From contig NC_083379.1 in the NCBI RefSeq assembly GCF_031755915.1, positions 47,314,001 through 47,378,000 of the forward strand: a DNA stretch of 64,000 nucleotides. Reading direction: 5' to 3'. Below, piece by piece: positions 62,417 through 64,000 of the stretch (the stretch's first letter is position 1; every line of letters starts with the position of its first letter). The translations under genes were made by a program, and so were the position numbers. The stretch is from Ziziphus jujuba (Eukaryota; Streptophyta; Magnoliopsida; Rosales; Rhamnaceae). The notes beneath the pieces were generated by a model that worked only from the letters and a program-made list of their open reading frames with translations, made no database searches and was not told the DNA's origin.

Positions 62417-63872
62417 TCATCTCCCAGAGAAGTCCAATGATACAGGGTTCCTGACGCTGTCATATGCAGAAGTTGTAATGCTACCGTCATTTGCATTGGA
62501 AGTCTCAGCAAGCAAGTACTCAATTTCTTCCATATTCATGACCTCTTCATTGACCCAAGGATGCTTCTCTGTTTTTCTTAGTCCTTCCAATTCCATTGCT
62601 ACTTCTTTCATACTAGGCCTATCATCCCCCCTTAAATTTAAACACCTTTTCGCTAGCTCTGCCACTTCCTTAATTTGCTCCTTGTTTTCTTCCTTGTTTA
62701 AATTGCTCTCAATGACTTCAAACAACCGACCTTCTTTCAAGGAACAATGGAAATACTGAGCTAGATTTCTCTCATCCTCTGGCCGATCGAACATCAATGC
62801 CTTCCTTCCTGTTAGTAACTCCACCAGTACAACTCCAAAGCTGTACACATCACTTTTTTCTGTCAATTGATTTGTGTACAAGTATTCAGGATCTAAGTAT
62901 CCAAGAGTTCCTTGCACCATCGTTGCTACTTCAATTTGATCAAGTGGTACCAACCTTGACGCTCCAAAGTCTGAAACTTTTGCTGTATGATTATCAAGAA
63001 GTATGTTGGAGGACTTGACATCTCTATGTATGATTGGTGTTGAAGCTGCAGAATGCAGATATGACAATGCTCCAGCTGTTTCTGCAGCTATTCCAAGGCG
63101 AACTTTCCAAGGCAAATTGGATGCCTTGTTAGCATCATGTACGTGCTCAAAGAGAGTGCCATTAGGGACGAATTCATATACAAGTAGAGGAACTTCTGTC
63201 TCTAAACAACAACCCAAGAGTTTAATCACATTTCTGTGGTTAATCTGGGACAGCACGATGACCTCATTGATAAATTGCTCAATTTGGGTTTGATCCACAT
63301 TCTTGGACTTCTTGATGGCAACAATCTTCTTGTCTGCCAAAAATCCTTTGTAGACTGTACCAAAACCTCCTTGTCCGATGATCGTACTTGTATCGTAGTT
63401 AAGTGTAGCCTTTTTCAGCTCCTCTTCACTGAAGATCTTGGCAGCTGTCTCGTTGGAATAGTCTTCTTGTTGGGAGAGTTTTTGCTGTAAAATCAATCCA
63501 CCATTCTGCCGGAAGAACTTTTCTTTAAGCTTTATAAGCTTTCTCTTACTGAAGACCAAGTGTAGCCAAGAGCTACATATGACTAGGGCAACAAGGCCAA
63601 TTGCAACACCTATATTTGTAAGAAAATTGATTTGATTTTAGATCGATGTTGAGAAGAAGACATATATATAATATGGAACTGTATATCATATACATATATA
63701 TATATATATATATATATGCATATGGAATTTATTCATTACATACCAATGGTGATCTTAATCACAAGAAGTTGATCTGGTTGATTTTTTGGTTGGCAGGTAT
63801 AGTTTCCTTCTGTGTTGACACAGTACTGGTTTACAGTGCAATTATGATGATTATTCTGACATTCATCGAAAT
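62417..63872 (-). CDS. WAK gene M: EGF and kinase exons intact, exon 1 outside the window (partial)
   Basis: Exon 3 is 63609-62417 (1193 nt) and exon 2 is 63872-63744 (129 nt), with GT..AG phase-1 borders. Exon 2 starts DFDEC and is the short four-cysteine EGF type. Exon 3 holds a transmembrane segment, a complete kinase ([34 protein letters not shown]) and the usual tail ending LDFSGR. No lesion is seen. Exon 1 should lie beyond 64000. It is the closest intact relative of pseudogene F. Whether the whole gene works depends on exon 1, which I cannot see. Confidence 0.88.
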
Positions 63873-63954
63873 CTGAAAATCATTGGAAAATAGCATCAAT
63901 TAATTAGGGAACTCGCAAGACTACATTATAAAATGATCATCATCATCAACGGTC

Positions 63955-63985
63955 AAAAAAAAAAAAAGGGGGGGGGGGGGGGGGG
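63955..63985. repeat. A13-G18 homopolymer pair in intron 1 of gene M
   Basis: About 13 A are followed by about 18 G on the plus strand. This is a place where sequencing length errors are likely. Confidence 0.85.
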
Positions 63986-64000
63986 AGAAGAAATTGGAGT

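Overview
The window looks like nuclear DNA of a flowering plant, most likely a eudicot. It is AT-rich, has long TA and TC microsatellites, carries plant-type Ty1/copia retrotransposons with tRNA-Met-like primer sites, and its genes have short introns with GT..AG borders. I cannot name the species.

The backbone is a tandem cluster of wall-associated receptor kinase (WAK/WAK-like) genes, all on the minus strand. The standard gene has three exons joined by phase-1 introns. Exon 1 encodes the signal peptide and the cysteine-rich galacturonan-binding (GUB_WAK) domain. Exon 2 encodes a calcium-type EGF module. Exon 3 encodes the transmembrane helix and an RD-type Ser/Thr kinase. Working left to right I letter the loci A to M. 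A (1675-4216), D (25288-27736) and K (45885-49014) have complete reading frames of 733, 736 and 762 aa after splicing. M (62417-63872) is intact as far as the window shows, with exon 1 lying beyond the right edge. E (29507-30699) is an intact kinase exon with no ectodomain exons. H (39242-41967) is complete except for one in-frame stop. B, C, F, G, I, J and L are pseudogenes or fragments.

Region by region: 1-19878 and 19968-29489 are two copies of one two-gene module (A+B and C+D). The first copy is about 10.4 kb longer, almost exactly the sum of two copia elements and one solo LTR found only there. Both copia elements sit in exon 3 of B, which leaves a possible 403-aa kinase-less receptor. 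E follows. The 32.3-45.1 kb stretch holds F, G, H and a partial second copy of F/G (I/J), with the same solo LTR in both copies. K is the most divergent intact gene. From 49.7 to 51.6 kb only the 5' ends of two further WAK genes remain. L (53.6-61.2 kb) is a decayed gene whose EGF exon is split by a very young copia element. M closes the window.

WAK proteins span the plasma membrane, bind pectin or oligogalacturonides outside, and signal through the cytoplasmic kinase. This cluster shows birth and death of such receptors by tandem duplication, LTR insertion and partial deletion. It leaves whole receptors, a kinase-less receptor remnant, an ectodomain-less kinase, and two EGF-exon types (168-189 nt versus 120-129 nt). 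Splice sites and sequence comparisons were read by eye.
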